64,000 bases of DNA, taken from positions 1,178,001-1,242,000 of the forward strand of contig NZ_CP026514.1 of assembly GCF_002953935.1 (NCBI RefSeq), read 5' to 3'. Positions 53,483 to 61,725 of the stretch are shown here, one piece after another. The notes beneath the pieces are model-generated. The model ran no database searches, was not told the DNA's origin, and saw only the letters and a list, made by a program, of their open reading frames with translations. Position numbers and translations under genes: made by a program. The stretch comes from Arthrobacter sp. PGP41. GTDB taxonomy: Bacteria; Actinomycetota; Actinomycetes; Actinomycetales; Micrococcaceae. Position 1 is the stretch's first letter; the number at the start of each line of letters is the position of its first letter.

Positions 53483-54154
53483 GTGGAACACAACACGGCA
53501 GCCGCCCGGGACGAATCCCGCCAACCATCAGCGCACGATCTTGAAGTCCTGAGCCGCCAGCTGGGACGGCCGGTCCGCGATGTGGTGGAGATTCCTGCGC
53601 GCTGCGTCTGCGGCAATCCACTCGTGGCCGCCACAGCTCCCCGGCTCAGCAACGGGACCCCGTTTCCCACCACCTTTTACCTGACGCACCCGGTCATCAC
53701 CTCGGCGGTGTCGCGGCTCGAAGCCGCAGGCGTCATGAATGAGATGAATGAACAGCTGGCCGGCGATGAGGAACTGTCCGCAGCCCACCGCGCAGCACAC
53801 GAAGATTACCTCGCGGCCCGCAACGCCATCGGAGAGCGGTCCGGCATCGGCGCCGTCCCCGAGATTGACGGGATCTCCGCCGGGGGCATGCCCACGCGCG
53901 TCAAATGCCTGCACGTCCTGGTGGGGCATTCCCTGGCCGCGGGTCCCGGTGTCAACCCGCTCGGAGACCAGGCACTGGCCGGCATCACCGAATGGTGGAC
54001 CGCGGACAGGTGCTACTGCGACGGCGCCTGGGACACCACGGGCGAGGCACCTTCCAGGGACCTGAGCCGCCACGGGCCGCAGGGCCTGCCGGACATCGTG
54101 GGCCGGCCGGCCCCGGTGCGGAAATCCGCCAACACGGCAGGAGCCCCGGAGTGA
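53483..54154 (+). CDS. DUF501 domain protein
   Basis: A 223-residue protein with the DUF501 pattern: LSRQLGRPVRDVVEIPARCV, CGNPLVAATAPRLSNGTPFP, TTFYLTHPVITSAVSRLEA and TRVKCLHVLVGHSLAAGPGV, with several Cys and His (CxCG, KCLHxLxxH) that could bind metal. Function unknown. Conserved next to ftsB and ppx in Actinobacteria (Rv1025). GTG start; its stop overlaps the ppx start (GTGA). Confidence 0.9.
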   Translation: MEHNTAAARDESRQPSAHDLEVLSRQLGRPVRDVVEIPARCVCGNPLVAATAPRLSNGTPFPTTFYLTHPVITSAVSRLEAAGVMNEMNEQLAGDEELSAAHRAAHEDYLAARNAIGERSGIGAVPEIDGISAGGMPTRVKCLHVLVGHSLAAGPGVNPLGDQALAGITEWWTADRCYCDGAWDTTGEAPSRDLSRHGPQGLPDIVGRPAPVRKSANTAGAPE

Positions 54155-55098
54155 CACGCGTTGCAGCCATTGACTGCGGCACCAACTCCATCCGCCTCCT
54201 GATTGCCGACGTTGAACGGGCCAACGGCACCACCTCGCTCAAGGACGTGGTGCGGGAAATGCGCGTGGTGCGGCTGGGCCAGGGGGTGGACGCAACGGGC
54301 GAGCTGGCACCGGAGGCGCTGGAGCGCACTTTTGCGGCCACCGCTGACTATGCCGCGCTCATCCGCGACCACGGCGCGGCCAGGGTCCGTTTTGTTGCAA
54401 CCTCCGCCAGCCGCGACGCACGCAACCGGCAGGTCTTCGTGGACGGGATCCGCGACCTGCTGGGCGTGGAACCCGAAGTGATCTCCGGCGACGAGGAAGC
54501 CGCCCTGTCCTTCGCCGGTGCCAGCAGCGTGCTGCCCATCCTGGACGGGCACGAAGTGCTGGTGGTGGATCTGGGCGGCGGCAGCACCGAGTTCGTCCTG
54601 GGCACGGCTGCCGGGGTTACCGCCGCGAAGTCCGTGGACATCGGTTGCGTCCGCCTTACTGAACGGCACCTCCGGGACGATCCCCCCACTGCCCAGCAGA
54701 TAGCGGACGCCGAAGCGGACGTGGACGCCGCCATCGCCCGCGCCCGCCGCGACGTACCGCTGGAACGCGCCACCGCCGTCGTCGGTGTTGCCGGGTCCAT
54801 CACCACCATCACCGCACACGCGCTCGGACTGGCCGAGTACTTGCCGGATGCAATCCACGGCGCCGAACTGCCCTTGGAAACCGTCCGGGCGGCCTCCAGC
54901 GGCCTTCTGGAAATGACCAGGGCGGAGCGGGCCGCGCTGCCCTACATGCACCCGGGGCGGGTCGACGTGATTGGTGCCGGCGGCCTGGTGTGGCGGCGCA
55001 TCCTGGAACAGTTGGGGGAGCTGACCGGCGGCCGCGTCGCCACAGCTACCGCCAGTGAGCATGACATCCTCGACGGCATCGCCCTGAGCATCGGCTGA
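54151..55098 (+). CDS. ppx: exopolyphosphatase / GppA-family phosphatase
   Basis: A 315-residue protein of the Ppx/GppA family: AAIDCGTNSIRLLIADVERA, RFVATSASRDARNRQVFVDG, VISGDEEAALSFAGASSVLP and VVDLGGGSTEFVLGTA (phosphate loops of the actin-like fold). It degrades polyphosphate or pppGpp. It is the short form without a C-terminal HD domain, as in Mycobacterium Ppx1 (Rv1026). GTG start overlaps the DUF501 stop, with AGGAG upstream. Confidence 0.93.
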   Translation: MTRVAAIDCGTNSIRLLIADVERANGTTSLKDVVREMRVVRLGQGVDATGELAPEALERTFAATADYAALIRDHGAARVRFVATSASRDARNRQVFVDGIRDLLGVEPEVISGDEEAALSFAGASSVLPILDGHEVLVVDLGGGSTEFVLGTAAGVTAAKSVDIGCVRLTERHLRDDPPTAQQIADAEADVDAAIARARRDVPLERATAVVGVAGSITTITAHALGLAEYLPDAIHGAELPLETVRAASSGLLEMTRAERAALPYMHPGRVDVIGAGGLVWRRILEQLGELTGGRVATATASEHDILDGIALSIG

Positions 55099-55102
55099 GC
55101 GG

Positions 55103-56512
55103 ATGCACCACTTCATTCCACGGGCAACGCCCCAGCTTCGCCGTGCCGCCTCGGCGGTGCTTGCCCTGCTCCTGGCTGCCTGCTGCCTGGGTACCGGCCT
55201 TTTCGCCGCTCCCGCAGCGCACGCGGACGAATGGCGGGACAAGCAGTACTGGCTTCCTGAGTCCGGCATCACCAAGGCCTGGGAAGTTTCCAAGGGCGCC
55301 GGGGTAAAGGTGGCCATCATCGACAGCGGCATTGACGCGCAGCACCCGGACCTCAAGGGCGCCGTGAGCGGCGGCTACGACGCCTCCGGCTCGGGCCAAC
55401 CGGACGGACAGAAAAGCGTAGGCGTGAAGCCGGAACACGGCACGCTGGTGGCCACCATGCTTGCCGGACGCGGACACCAGCCGGCCAGCGCCAGCCCCAG
55501 CCCGGCCCCCGGGCCCGCCGGCCTGCCTCCGGAGGGAATCGTAGGCGTGGCGCCCGAGGCCGAGCTTCTCTCGGTCTCCACCTGGCTGGGCTCCACCAAC
55601 CCCTCGGGCAAGAGCGACCAGGACCAGATCCCGGAAGCAGTCCGCTGGGCCGTGGACAACGGAGCTAAGGTCATCAACATCTCGCTCGGCAGCACTACTC
55701 CGCAATGGCCCCAGAGCTGGGATGCGGCGTTCCTCTATGCCGAACAGAAGGACGTGGTCATCGTTGCGGCTGCCGGAAACCGGGTGGGCGGCAACGTCCA
55801 GGTGGGGGCTCCGGCCACCATCCCCGGAGTCCTCACGGTCGCCGGCCTGGACCGCAAAGGCGCGGCCAGCGTTGACGCCTCCTCCCAGGGCATCAGTATC
55901 GGCGTGGCCGCCCCGGCGGAGAACCTGCTGGGCGGTCTTCCGGGCGGCGGCTACGCCGAATGGGCCGGAACGTCCGGCAGCGCCCCCATCGTTTCCGGCG
56001 TGGCGGCACTGATCCGCTCCAAATGGCCGGCCATGAGCGCCGAGCAGGTGATCAACAGAATTGTGTCCACGGCCAAGGATGCCGGGGCGCCGGGCAAGGA
56101 TCCGCTGTACGGCTTCGGCGTGCTGGACGCCGAGGCGGCGCTGAAGGACGATGTCCCGGAAGTCACCGGAAACCCGCTGGGGTCCATCGCCGAATGGATC
56201 CGGGTCCACCGCAGGGGAAACCTGGCTTCTCCCGCGCCGCTGCCCACCACCGACGTTCCCAGCGCAGTCCCTACGCTGCCGGAAGCTACGGTGCCTGCGG
56301 CTGAGGCGCCCTCGAAGCGTGACAGCGCCATCGGCGCCGCCGTCGTCATTGGGTTTGCCGTGCTGTTCGTGGCGATCATCGCGGCCGCCGCGGTCCAGCT
56401 GCGCCGGGCCGCCAGGAATCCCGCCCTGCTCCGTGAAGAAGTGGAAACGGGAGCTGTCCACAGGGTGGAATCCCGCGGAAAACCCGAGATTACGGGCCGG
56501 ACTCCCAGTTAG
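55103..56512 (+). CDS. membrane-anchored subtilisin-family serine protease
   Basis: A 469-residue S8 protease. Signal peptide (about 1-43, ending AAHADEW); catalytic Asp in VAIIDSGIDAQHPDLKG, His in EHGTLVATMLAGRG, Ser in GTSGSAPIVSGVAALIRSKW and the oxyanion Asn in AAAGNRVGG. After the catalytic domain a Pro/Thr-rich linker leads to one membrane helix (AVVIGFAVLFVAIIAAAAV) and a cytoplasmic Arg-rich tail. This is the layout of type VII-associated mycosins, but no ESX genes are nearby, so substrate and partner are unknown. It follows ppx by 4 bp. Confidence 0.9.
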   Translation: MHHFIPRATPQLRRAASAVLALLLAACCLGTGLFAAPAAHADEWRDKQYWLPESGITKAWEVSKGAGVKVAIIDSGIDAQHPDLKGAVSGGYDASGSGQPDGQKSVGVKPEHGTLVATMLAGRGHQPASASPSPAPGPAGLPPEGIVGVAPEAELLSVSTWLGSTNPSGKSDQDQIPEAVRWAVDNGAKVINISLGSTTPQWPQSWDAAFLYAEQKDVVIVAAAGNRVGGNVQVGAPATIPGVLTVAGLDRKGAASVDASSQGISIGVAAPAENLLGGLPGGGYAEWAGTSGSAPIVSGVAALIRSKWPAMSAEQVINRIVSTAKDAGAPGKDPLYGFGVLDAEAALKDDVPEVTGNPLGSIAEWIRVHRRGNLASPAPLPTTDVPSAVPTLPEATVPAAEAPSKRDSAIGAAVVIGFAVLFVAIIAAAAVQLRRAARNPALLREEVETGAVHRVESRGKPEITGRTPS

Positions 56513-56526
56513 TGAAGATTTTCACA
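56511..56526 (+). promoter_or_regulatory. CRP/GlxR-like site upstream of ndh
   Basis: AGTGA-N6-TCACA, nine of ten matches to the TGTGA-N6-TCACA consensus of CRP/GlxR proteins. It ends 8 bp before the -10 box TATTCT (56535-56540), i.e. over the -35 position, where binding would repress or replace -35 contact. ndh RNA would start at the ATG 56548 (leaderless). Confidence 0.55.
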
Positions 56527-56547
56527 AACTGTTGTATTCTTAAACCC

Positions 56548-58047
56548 ATGGCAACCACCCCAGAGCTCCAGGACCGTCCCAGGGTACTCGTCGTCGGCGG
56601 CGGGTACGTCGGCCTGTACGTAGCACTCAAACTGCAGAAGAAGATCGCGAACGCCGGTGGCATCGTCACCCTCGTGGATCCACTGCCCTACATGACCTAC
56701 CAGCCCTTCCTCCCTGAGGTAGCCGGCGGAAACATCGAGGCCCGCCACGCTGTGGTCTCCCACCGCAAGCACCTCCAGCAGACCGAACTGATCCAGGGCC
56801 GCGTTACCTCGATCGACCACGAGAACCGCACCGCGGTTGTGGCTCCCGCCGATGGCGGGGCTCCCTTCGAGGTTCCGTACTTCGACGTCGTCCTGGCGGC
56901 CGGCGCCATCACGCGTACGTTCCCCATCAAGGGACTCGCGGACAAGGGCATCGGACTGAAGACCATCGAGGAAGCTGTCGCCCTCCGCAACAAGGTCCTG
57001 GAGCGCATCGAACTGGCCTCCACCATGACCGATCCCGCTGCCCGCGCCAAGGCCCTCACCTTCGTGGTGGTCGGCGGCGGCTTTGCCGGCATCGAATGCA
57101 TCACCGAGATGGAGGACCTTGCCCGGGCCGCCGTCCGGAACAACCCGCGCGTCAAGCAGGAGGAAGTCCGCTTCGTCCTGGTTGAAGCCATGGGCCGGAT
57201 CATGCCCGAGGTCACCGCCAAGCAGGCCGAATGGGTTGTGGAGCACCTTCGCGGCCGCGGCATCGAGGTGCTCCTGAACACCTCGCTGGACAGCGCCGAG
57301 GGCACCCTTAAGCTCATCAACCTTCCGGACAAGTCCCCGGCGCAGGAGTTCGAAGCGGACACCCTCGTGTGGACCGCCGGCGTGCAGGCCAACCCCATGG
57401 TCCGCTCCACCGACTTCCCGCTCGAGCCCCGCGGCCGCGTCCGCGTCCTGCCGGACCTCCGCATCGCCGGTGACGAAGGCATTATCGACAACGCCTGGGC
57501 CGCCGGCGATGTCGCGGCTGTTCCGGACCTCACCGGCAAGGGCCTCCCGGACGGTACCTGCGTCCCCAACGCCCAGCACGCCCTCCGCCAGGCCAAGCGC
57601 CTCGCCAAGAACCTGTGGGCTTCGCGCTGGGACAAGCCGCTCAAGGACTACAAGCACAAGAACCTTGGTGCTGTAGCCGGCTTCGGTGAGTGGAAGGGCG
57701 TCGCCAACATCAACCTGGTTGGCAGCATCGGCCTCAAGGGCGGCCTCGCGTGGCTTGCACACCGCGGCTACCACGGCCTCGCCATGCCCACGTTCGAGCG
57801 CAAGTTCCGCGTGATCCTGAACTGGGTTATCGCCTTCTTTGCCGGCCGCGATACCACTCAGCTGCTGGACCTGGACAACCCGCGCGGCGCCTTCGTGGCA
57901 GCAGCCACTCCGGCACCCAGGCCGGCGGCTGCGGCGGCTCCGGCGCCCGCCCCTGAGCCCGCCTCCGTGTCCGCAGGGTCCGGTTCCACGGCGACGGCAC
58001 CAGCCGCTGCCGAAGCCAAGGAAGCGGTTTCGGCCAAGGCCAAATAG
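56548..58047 (+). CDS. ndh: type II NADH dehydrogenase
   Basis: A 499-residue FAD protein: FAD site VLVVGGGYVGLYVALKLQ, VDPLPYMTYQPFLPEVAGGN, second Rossmann motif FVVVGGGFAGIECITEMEDL and AAGDVAAVPDLTGKGLPDGT, VPNAQHALRQAKRLAKNLWA. It passes electrons from NADH to menaquinone without pumping protons. The C-terminal 45-50 residues are an Ala/Pro tail that looks disordered. ATG 56548 lies 7 bp after TATTCT, so the mRNA is probably leaderless. Confidence 0.95.
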   Translation: MATTPELQDRPRVLVVGGGYVGLYVALKLQKKIANAGGIVTLVDPLPYMTYQPFLPEVAGGNIEARHAVVSHRKHLQQTELIQGRVTSIDHENRTAVVAPADGGAPFEVPYFDVVLAAGAITRTFPIKGLADKGIGLKTIEEAVALRNKVLERIELASTMTDPAARAKALTFVVVGGGFAGIECITEMEDLARAAVRNNPRVKQEEVRFVLVEAMGRIMPEVTAKQAEWVVEHLRGRGIEVLLNTSLDSAEGTLKLINLPDKSPAQEFEADTLVWTAGVQANPMVRSTDFPLEPRGRVRVLPDLRIAGDEGIIDNAWAAGDVAAVPDLTGKGLPDGTCVPNAQHALRQAKRLAKNLWASRWDKPLKDYKHKNLGAVAGFGEWKGVANINLVGSIGLKGGLAWLAHRGYHGLAMPTFERKFRVILNWVIAFFAGRDTTQLLDLDNPRGAFVAAATPAPRPAAAAAPAPAPEPASVSAGSGSTATAPAAAEAKEAVSAKAK

Positions 58048-58078
58048 CGCCTGGCTGCGCCCTGCGCCGTAACGTCCG

Positions 58079-58113
58079 ACGGCGGCTGTCCCCTTCCAGG
58101 GGGCAGCCGCCGT
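58079..58113 (+). terminator. ndh terminator
   Basis: Perfect 15-base stem (ACGGCGGCTG followed by a C-run, and its partner) around loop TTCCA, followed by TTG rather than a long T-run. It lies 32 bp past the ndh stop. Confidence 0.7.
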
Positions 58114-58191
58114 TTGCGTGGGCCCGGCAGGATGGGTCCGGCCCGGCTGCACTTCCAGCCAACGGCGTTGCCCGCCTCCTAAACTGGCATC

Positions 58192-59136
58192 ATGACTGGC
58201 GAAAAGAACCTTGAGGCACTGCTGGCCGGGATGCGCCCGGTACAGCGCGACGGCGAATACGTCTACGTGCTGTGGCCCTACGGCAGGACCATGGTGGAGG
58301 GCATTGAGGCGGCAGTCCGCGAGGCGGAAGGCCTCACGGTGGTGCTGCCCCGTGCGGTTGCGGAGAAGGAAGGCCTGCCCTACGACTTCGTGGGTGCGTG
58401 GATCACCCTCCAGGTGCATTCCGCCCTGGAGGCTGTAGGCCTCACCGCCGCCGTCAGCAAGGCGCTCACCGACGCCAGGATCAGCTGCAACGTCCTCGCC
58501 GGCTTCCACCACGACCACCTGCTGGTGCCGGTGGCAGATGCGCCCCGGGCACTTGAGGTCCTTGCCGAACTTTCCGCGCGGAGCCGGCAGTCGCCGCCGT
58601 CGGAGCCGGTGCTGCGGGACGAAACGCCGGAGGACCGGGAAGCGATCCTGGCCCTCACGGCTGATGCCTTTGCCGTTTCGCCGGTCACCGGGTTGCCCGT
58701 GGAGGGCGAGCCGGTGGAGGTGCGGGTACTCCGCGGGCTTTTCGAGTCCCGTGAGTACTTGCCCGGGTTCAGCGTGGTGGCGGTTCAGGGCGTTGAAGTG
58801 GTGGGCCACGTCATCAGCACCCGGGGCTGGGTGGGCGAGCACCCGCTGCTGGGACTGGGCCCCCTTGGGGTCACGCCACGGCTCCAACGGCACGGTATTG
58901 GTTCGGCGCTCATGAAGGAGACCATCAGCCGGGCGAACGCTGCCGGGGAGAGCGGCATCGCCCTCCTGGGCAGCCCCGCGTATTACTCCCGGTTTGGTTT
59001 CGTCCCGGCCACCTCGCTGGGGGTCCTGCCGCCCGAGGAATCCTGGGGAGACTACTTCCAGCTGCTGCCGCTCGCGCTCTGGCCGGGCGGAGTCCACGGC
59101 ACCTTCCGGTACGCAGAGCCGTTCTCACTCGTTTGA
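58192..59136 (+). CDS. ACT-domain/GNAT N-acetyltransferase fusion
   Basis: A 314-residue two-domain protein. Residues about 5-135 match an ACT-type domain: LLAGMRPVQRDGEYVYVLWP, FVGAWITLQVHSALEAVGLT, VLAGFHHDHLLVPVADAPRA, as in stand-alone ACT_7 proteins. Residues about 140-310 form a GNAT acetyltransferase, with the acetyl-CoA loop LGPLGVTPRLQRHGIGSALM (Q/RxxGxG/A) and YYSRFGFVPATSLGV. This fusion suggests allosteric control by an amino acid or small ligand. The acyl acceptor is unknown. Confidence 0.85.
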   Translation: MTGEKNLEALLAGMRPVQRDGEYVYVLWPYGRTMVEGIEAAVREAEGLTVVLPRAVAEKEGLPYDFVGAWITLQVHSALEAVGLTAAVSKALTDARISCNVLAGFHHDHLLVPVADAPRALEVLAELSARSRQSPPSEPVLRDETPEDREAILALTADAFAVSPVTGLPVEGEPVEVRVLRGLFESREYLPGFSVVAVQGVEVVGHVISTRGWVGEHPLLGLGPLGVTPRLQRHGIGSALMKETISRANAAGESGIALLGSPAYYSRFGFVPATSLGVLPPEESWGDYFQLLPLALWPGGVHGTFRYAEPFSLV

Positions 59137-59156
59137 CGGGATACCATTGACCGGGC

Positions 59157-59230
59157 GCCCCAGTAGCCCAATTGGCAGAGGCAGCGGACTTAAAATCCGC
59201 GTGTTGTGGGTTCGAGTCCCACCTGGGGTA
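59157..59230 (+). tRNA. tRNA with UAA anticodon (Leu), class I fold
   Basis: The cloverleaf is complete: acceptor GCCCCAG/CTGGGGT (G-U at the end), D arm starting TAGCCC, anticodon stem GCGGA/TCCGC with loop CTTAAAA giving anticodon TAA, a 5-base variable region, and T arm GTGGG-TTCGAGT-CCCAC, discriminator A. CCA is not encoded. The anticodon reads UUA (Leu), but the variable arm is short, whereas bacterial tRNA-Leu normally has a long one. A terminator follows at 59258. Confidence 0.9.
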
Positions 59231-59257
59231 CAAGAGCAGGCCAAGGGCCCGGAGAAC

Positions 59258-59288
59258 GGAAGCCGTCCGCACGCAGCGGGCGGCTTCC
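59258..59288 (+). terminator. terminator of the tRNA gene
   Basis: Stem GGAAGCCGTCCGC/GCGGGCGGCTTCC (one G-U pair) with loop ACGCA, followed by TGCGTTT. Confidence 0.8.
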
Positions 59289-59326
59289 TGCGTTTAATTC
59301 CACATATGCAACTACTGTTATAAGGA

Positions 59327-59342
59327 TGTGACCTCAGTCACT
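59327..59342 (+). promoter_or_regulatory. CRP/GlxR-like site upstream of livK
   Basis: TGTGA-N6-TCACT, nine of ten matches to the CRP/GlxR consensus. Directly downstream lies a possible -35 TTATGT (59343-59348) with TAGCTT after a 17-bp spacer, so the site would sit around -43, suiting an activator. Between this and livK (59443) a second small dyad, AAATCAGG/CCTGGTTT, is visible. Confidence 0.5.
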
Positions 59343-59442
59343 TATGTTCCCTGTGTATATGCATTAGCTTGAAAACTAAATCAGGAACACCTGGTTTTTC
59401 GTGTCAAAGGCCGTTCGCACCTTTAGATCGAGGAGCTCGTAA

Positions 59443-60798
59443 ATGACTTTATTCCCCCAGGCGGGAACCCGCGTTGCCAAGCTGACAGCGCTTGGCATCG
59501 GCGTTGCCTTCATGGCAACGGCATGCGGCGGTTCGTCCACACCCACGGCAACCGAAACTTCCGCCACCGGATCTGCGGCAGGAATCGCGTGTCCGGCAGC
59601 TGAGGGCGGCGGAGGAGCGGCCGCCAGCCAGCCTGCCGAGACCCCTTCGGTGCCGCCGTCAACCGCCACTACTGAAACCCCGCTGCGGATCGGCTCGCTG
59701 CTTCCCACCACCGGCTCGCTGGCCTTCCTCGGCCCGCCCGAAATCGCCGGCGTCAACCTTGGCATCGAGGAAGTCAACAAGGCGGGCGGCGTCCTTGGCA
59801 AGCCGGTCGAAGTAATCCACCGCGACTCCGGTGACACCAAGACCGATATTGCCACGCAGTCCACGTCCGCATTGCTGGGCCAGGGCGTGAGTGCCATTAT
59901 CGGTGCAGCGTCCTCGGGCGTGTCCAAGACGGTCATCAACCAGATCACCGGTGCGGGCGTTATCCAGTTCTCACCGGCCAACACGTCACCGGACTTCACC
60001 ACCTGGGATGACAAGGGCCTGTACTGGCGTACTGCGCCTTCCGACGTTCTCCAGGGCAAGGTGCTTGGCAACTACATGGCTACCTGCGGCGCGCAGACCG
60101 TGGGCATGATCGTCCTGAATGACGCGTATGGAACCGGGCTGGCCAAGAACATCAAATCGGCCTTTGAATCGGCTGGCGGCCAGGTTGTGGCGGAGGAGCT
60201 CTTCAATGAGGGCGATACCCAGTTCAGCAGCCAGGTGGACAAGGTCATTGCCGCCAAGCCCGATGCCATCGCCCTGATCACCTTTGACCAGGCCAAGAGC
60301 ATCGTCCCGCTGATGACGGGCAAGGGTGTCAAGCCCACCCAGATGTTCCTGGTGGACGGCAACACCTCCGACTACAGCAAGGACTTCCAGGCGGGCACCC
60401 TGAAGGGCGCGCGGGGCACCATCCCGGGCACCTTCGCCCAGGAGAACTTCAAGAAGAAGTTGCTGGCCATCGACCCCGCCCTGAAGGACTACAGCTACGC
60501 CGGTGAGTCCTACGATGCCGTCAACCTGATCGCGCTGGCAGCCGAGTCGGCGAAGAGCACCAAGGGCGTGGATATTGCAGCCAAGCTCAAGGAAGTCTCT
60601 GAAGGCGGCGAGAAGTGCACCTCCTACGCCGCCTGCGTCAAGCTGATCCGTGAGGGTAAAAACGCGGACTATGACGGACAGTCCGGCCCGGTGACCTTCT
60701 CGGACGCCGGCGACCCGACCGAAGCCTACATCGGCATCTACGAGTACCAAGACGACAACAAGTACAAAGCAGTCAAGGAAGAGTTCGGCAAGCTCTAA
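59443..60798 (+). CDS. livK: branched-chain amino acid ABC transporter binding lipoprotein
   Basis: A 451-residue lipoprotein: signal and lipobox FMATAC (Cys about 28), Ser/Thr/Ala linker, then the Leu/Ile/Val-binding fold (PLRIGSLLPTTGSLAFLGPP, GVNLGIEEVNKAGGVLGKPV, VIGAASSGVSKTVINQIT-like region, TVGMIVLNDAYGTGLAKNIK). Start ATG follows GAGGAGCTCGTAA. It is convergent with livF/livG; the normal terminator between them is split by an IS. The ligand may be another amino acid or amide of the same class. Confidence 0.88.
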   Translation: MTLFPQAGTRVAKLTALGIGVAFMATACGGSSTPTATETSATGSAAGIACPAAEGGGGAAASQPAETPSVPPSTATTETPLRIGSLLPTTGSLAFLGPPEIAGVNLGIEEVNKAGGVLGKPVEVIHRDSGDTKTDIATQSTSALLGQGVSAIIGAASSGVSKTVINQITGAGVIQFSPANTSPDFTTWDDKGLYWRTAPSDVLQGKVLGNYMATCGAQTVGMIVLNDAYGTGLAKNIKSAFESAGGQVVAEELFNEGDTQFSSQVDKVIAAKPDAIALITFDQAKSIVPLMTGKGVKPTQMFLVDGNTSDYSKDFQAGTLKGARGTIPGTFAQENFKKKLLAIDPALKDYSYAGESYDAVNLIALAAESAKSTKGVDIAAKLKEVSEGGEKCTSYAACVKLIREGKNADYDGQSGPVTFSDAGDPTEAYIGIYEYQDDNKYKAVKEEFGKL

Positions 60799-60870
60799 CA
60801 GCCCTGCCTGATACACGAAGGAGCGTCCAACTGAAGTGGTCCCCGATAGTTGGACTGGCCAAGTAAGATC

Positions 60871-61725
60871 CTAAGCCGCGAGGGCCTGGGCTCGGTGTTG
60901 CACCGGGCTCAGGCCCTCGAGCTTTGTCGAGATCCGGTCGTTGTTGTACCAGCGGATGTACTCGTTTAGGTTTGCGGTCAGTGCGTCGGTGCTGATGAAC
61001 CGAACGTGGTGGAACATCTCTTCCTTGAGGTGACCGAAGAAGTTTTCCATCACGGCGTTGTCGTAGCAGTTTCCCTTGCGGGACATGGATTGGACTGCGC
61101 CAGCGTCCTTGAGGAGCGATTTCCATGAGGCGTGACGGTACTGGAAGCCCTGGTCTGAATGCACGACCGGATGTTGACCGGGTTCCAGGCAGGCGAGGGC
61201 TTGCTTGAGCGAAGAGTTGGTGAGTGCAAGGTTCGGGGACGGGCTAATCGAATGGGCGACGATCTGCCGGTCAAAGAGGTCCATGACCGGCGAGAAGTAG
61301 AGCTTCCGGTCGCCGACACTGAACTCAGTCACGTCCGTGACCCACTTCTGATTCGGGGCGGTGGCCTCGAACTCCCGGTTCAGCAGGTTAGGCGCGGCAG
61401 TGCCTTGTTCGCCTTGATAGGAGTTGTAGCGCTTCCTCCGCCGGACCTTGCAGGCCAGCCCGAGTGTGCGCATCAGCTTCAGCACGGTCTTCTTCGCGAG
61501 TATCCAGCCCTGCTTGAGCAGTTCCGTGTGGACACGGCGGTGCCCGTACCGGCCGTGGTTCGTCGTGAAGATCTCCGTGACTGTGGCCTTGAGGGCCTCT
61601 TGGGGGTCTGGAGCCTGGAGTCGTGACTGGTGATAGAAGAATGTCGATCGGGCAAGACCCGACACTTGCAGCAGAACAGGAAGCGGGAAGTCAGCCTTGA
61701 GGGCAGTCAGGGCCTGGACCTTCAC
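60871..61725 (-). CDS. IS3-family transposase OrfB (DDE integrase domain)
   Basis: A 284-residue protein. The helical start (LQVSGLARSTFFYHQSRL, HGRYGHRRVHTELLKQGW) is followed by the rve integrase core: first Asp in WVTDVTEFSVGDRKLYFSPV, second in PVVHSDQGFQYRH, and Glu in NAVMENFFGHLKEEMFH. The SMSRKGNCYDNAVMENFFG block is that of IS150-type enzymes. It is normally made as an OrfAB fusion by -1 frameshifting. A GTG at 61725 could also start OrfB alone. Confidence 0.95.
   Translation of the reverse strand: MKVQALTALKADFPLPVLLQVSGLARSTFFYHQSRLQAPDPQEALKATVTEIFTTNHGRYGHRRVHTELLKQGWILAKKTVLKLMRTLGLACKVRRRKRYNSYQGEQGTAAPNLLNREFEATAPNQKWVTDVTEFSVGDRKLYFSPVMDLFDRQIVAHSISPSPNLALTNSSLKQALACLEPGQHPVVHSDQGFQYRHASWKSLLKDAGAVQSMSRKGNCYDNAVMENFFGHLKEEMFHHVRFISTDALTANLNEYIRWYNNDRISTKLEGLSPVQHRAQALAA

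Noticed and set aside
55103..56512. Evidence of a type VII (ESX) locus
   Set aside because: Only the mycosin-like protease is present; no EccB-E, WXG100 or other ESX gene lies in the window.
56509..59097. An 862-residue minus-strand frame over ndh and the acetyltransferase gene
   Set aside because: It runs through two clear plus-strand genes and the terminator between them; composition is Gly/Arg/Asp-rich shadow type.
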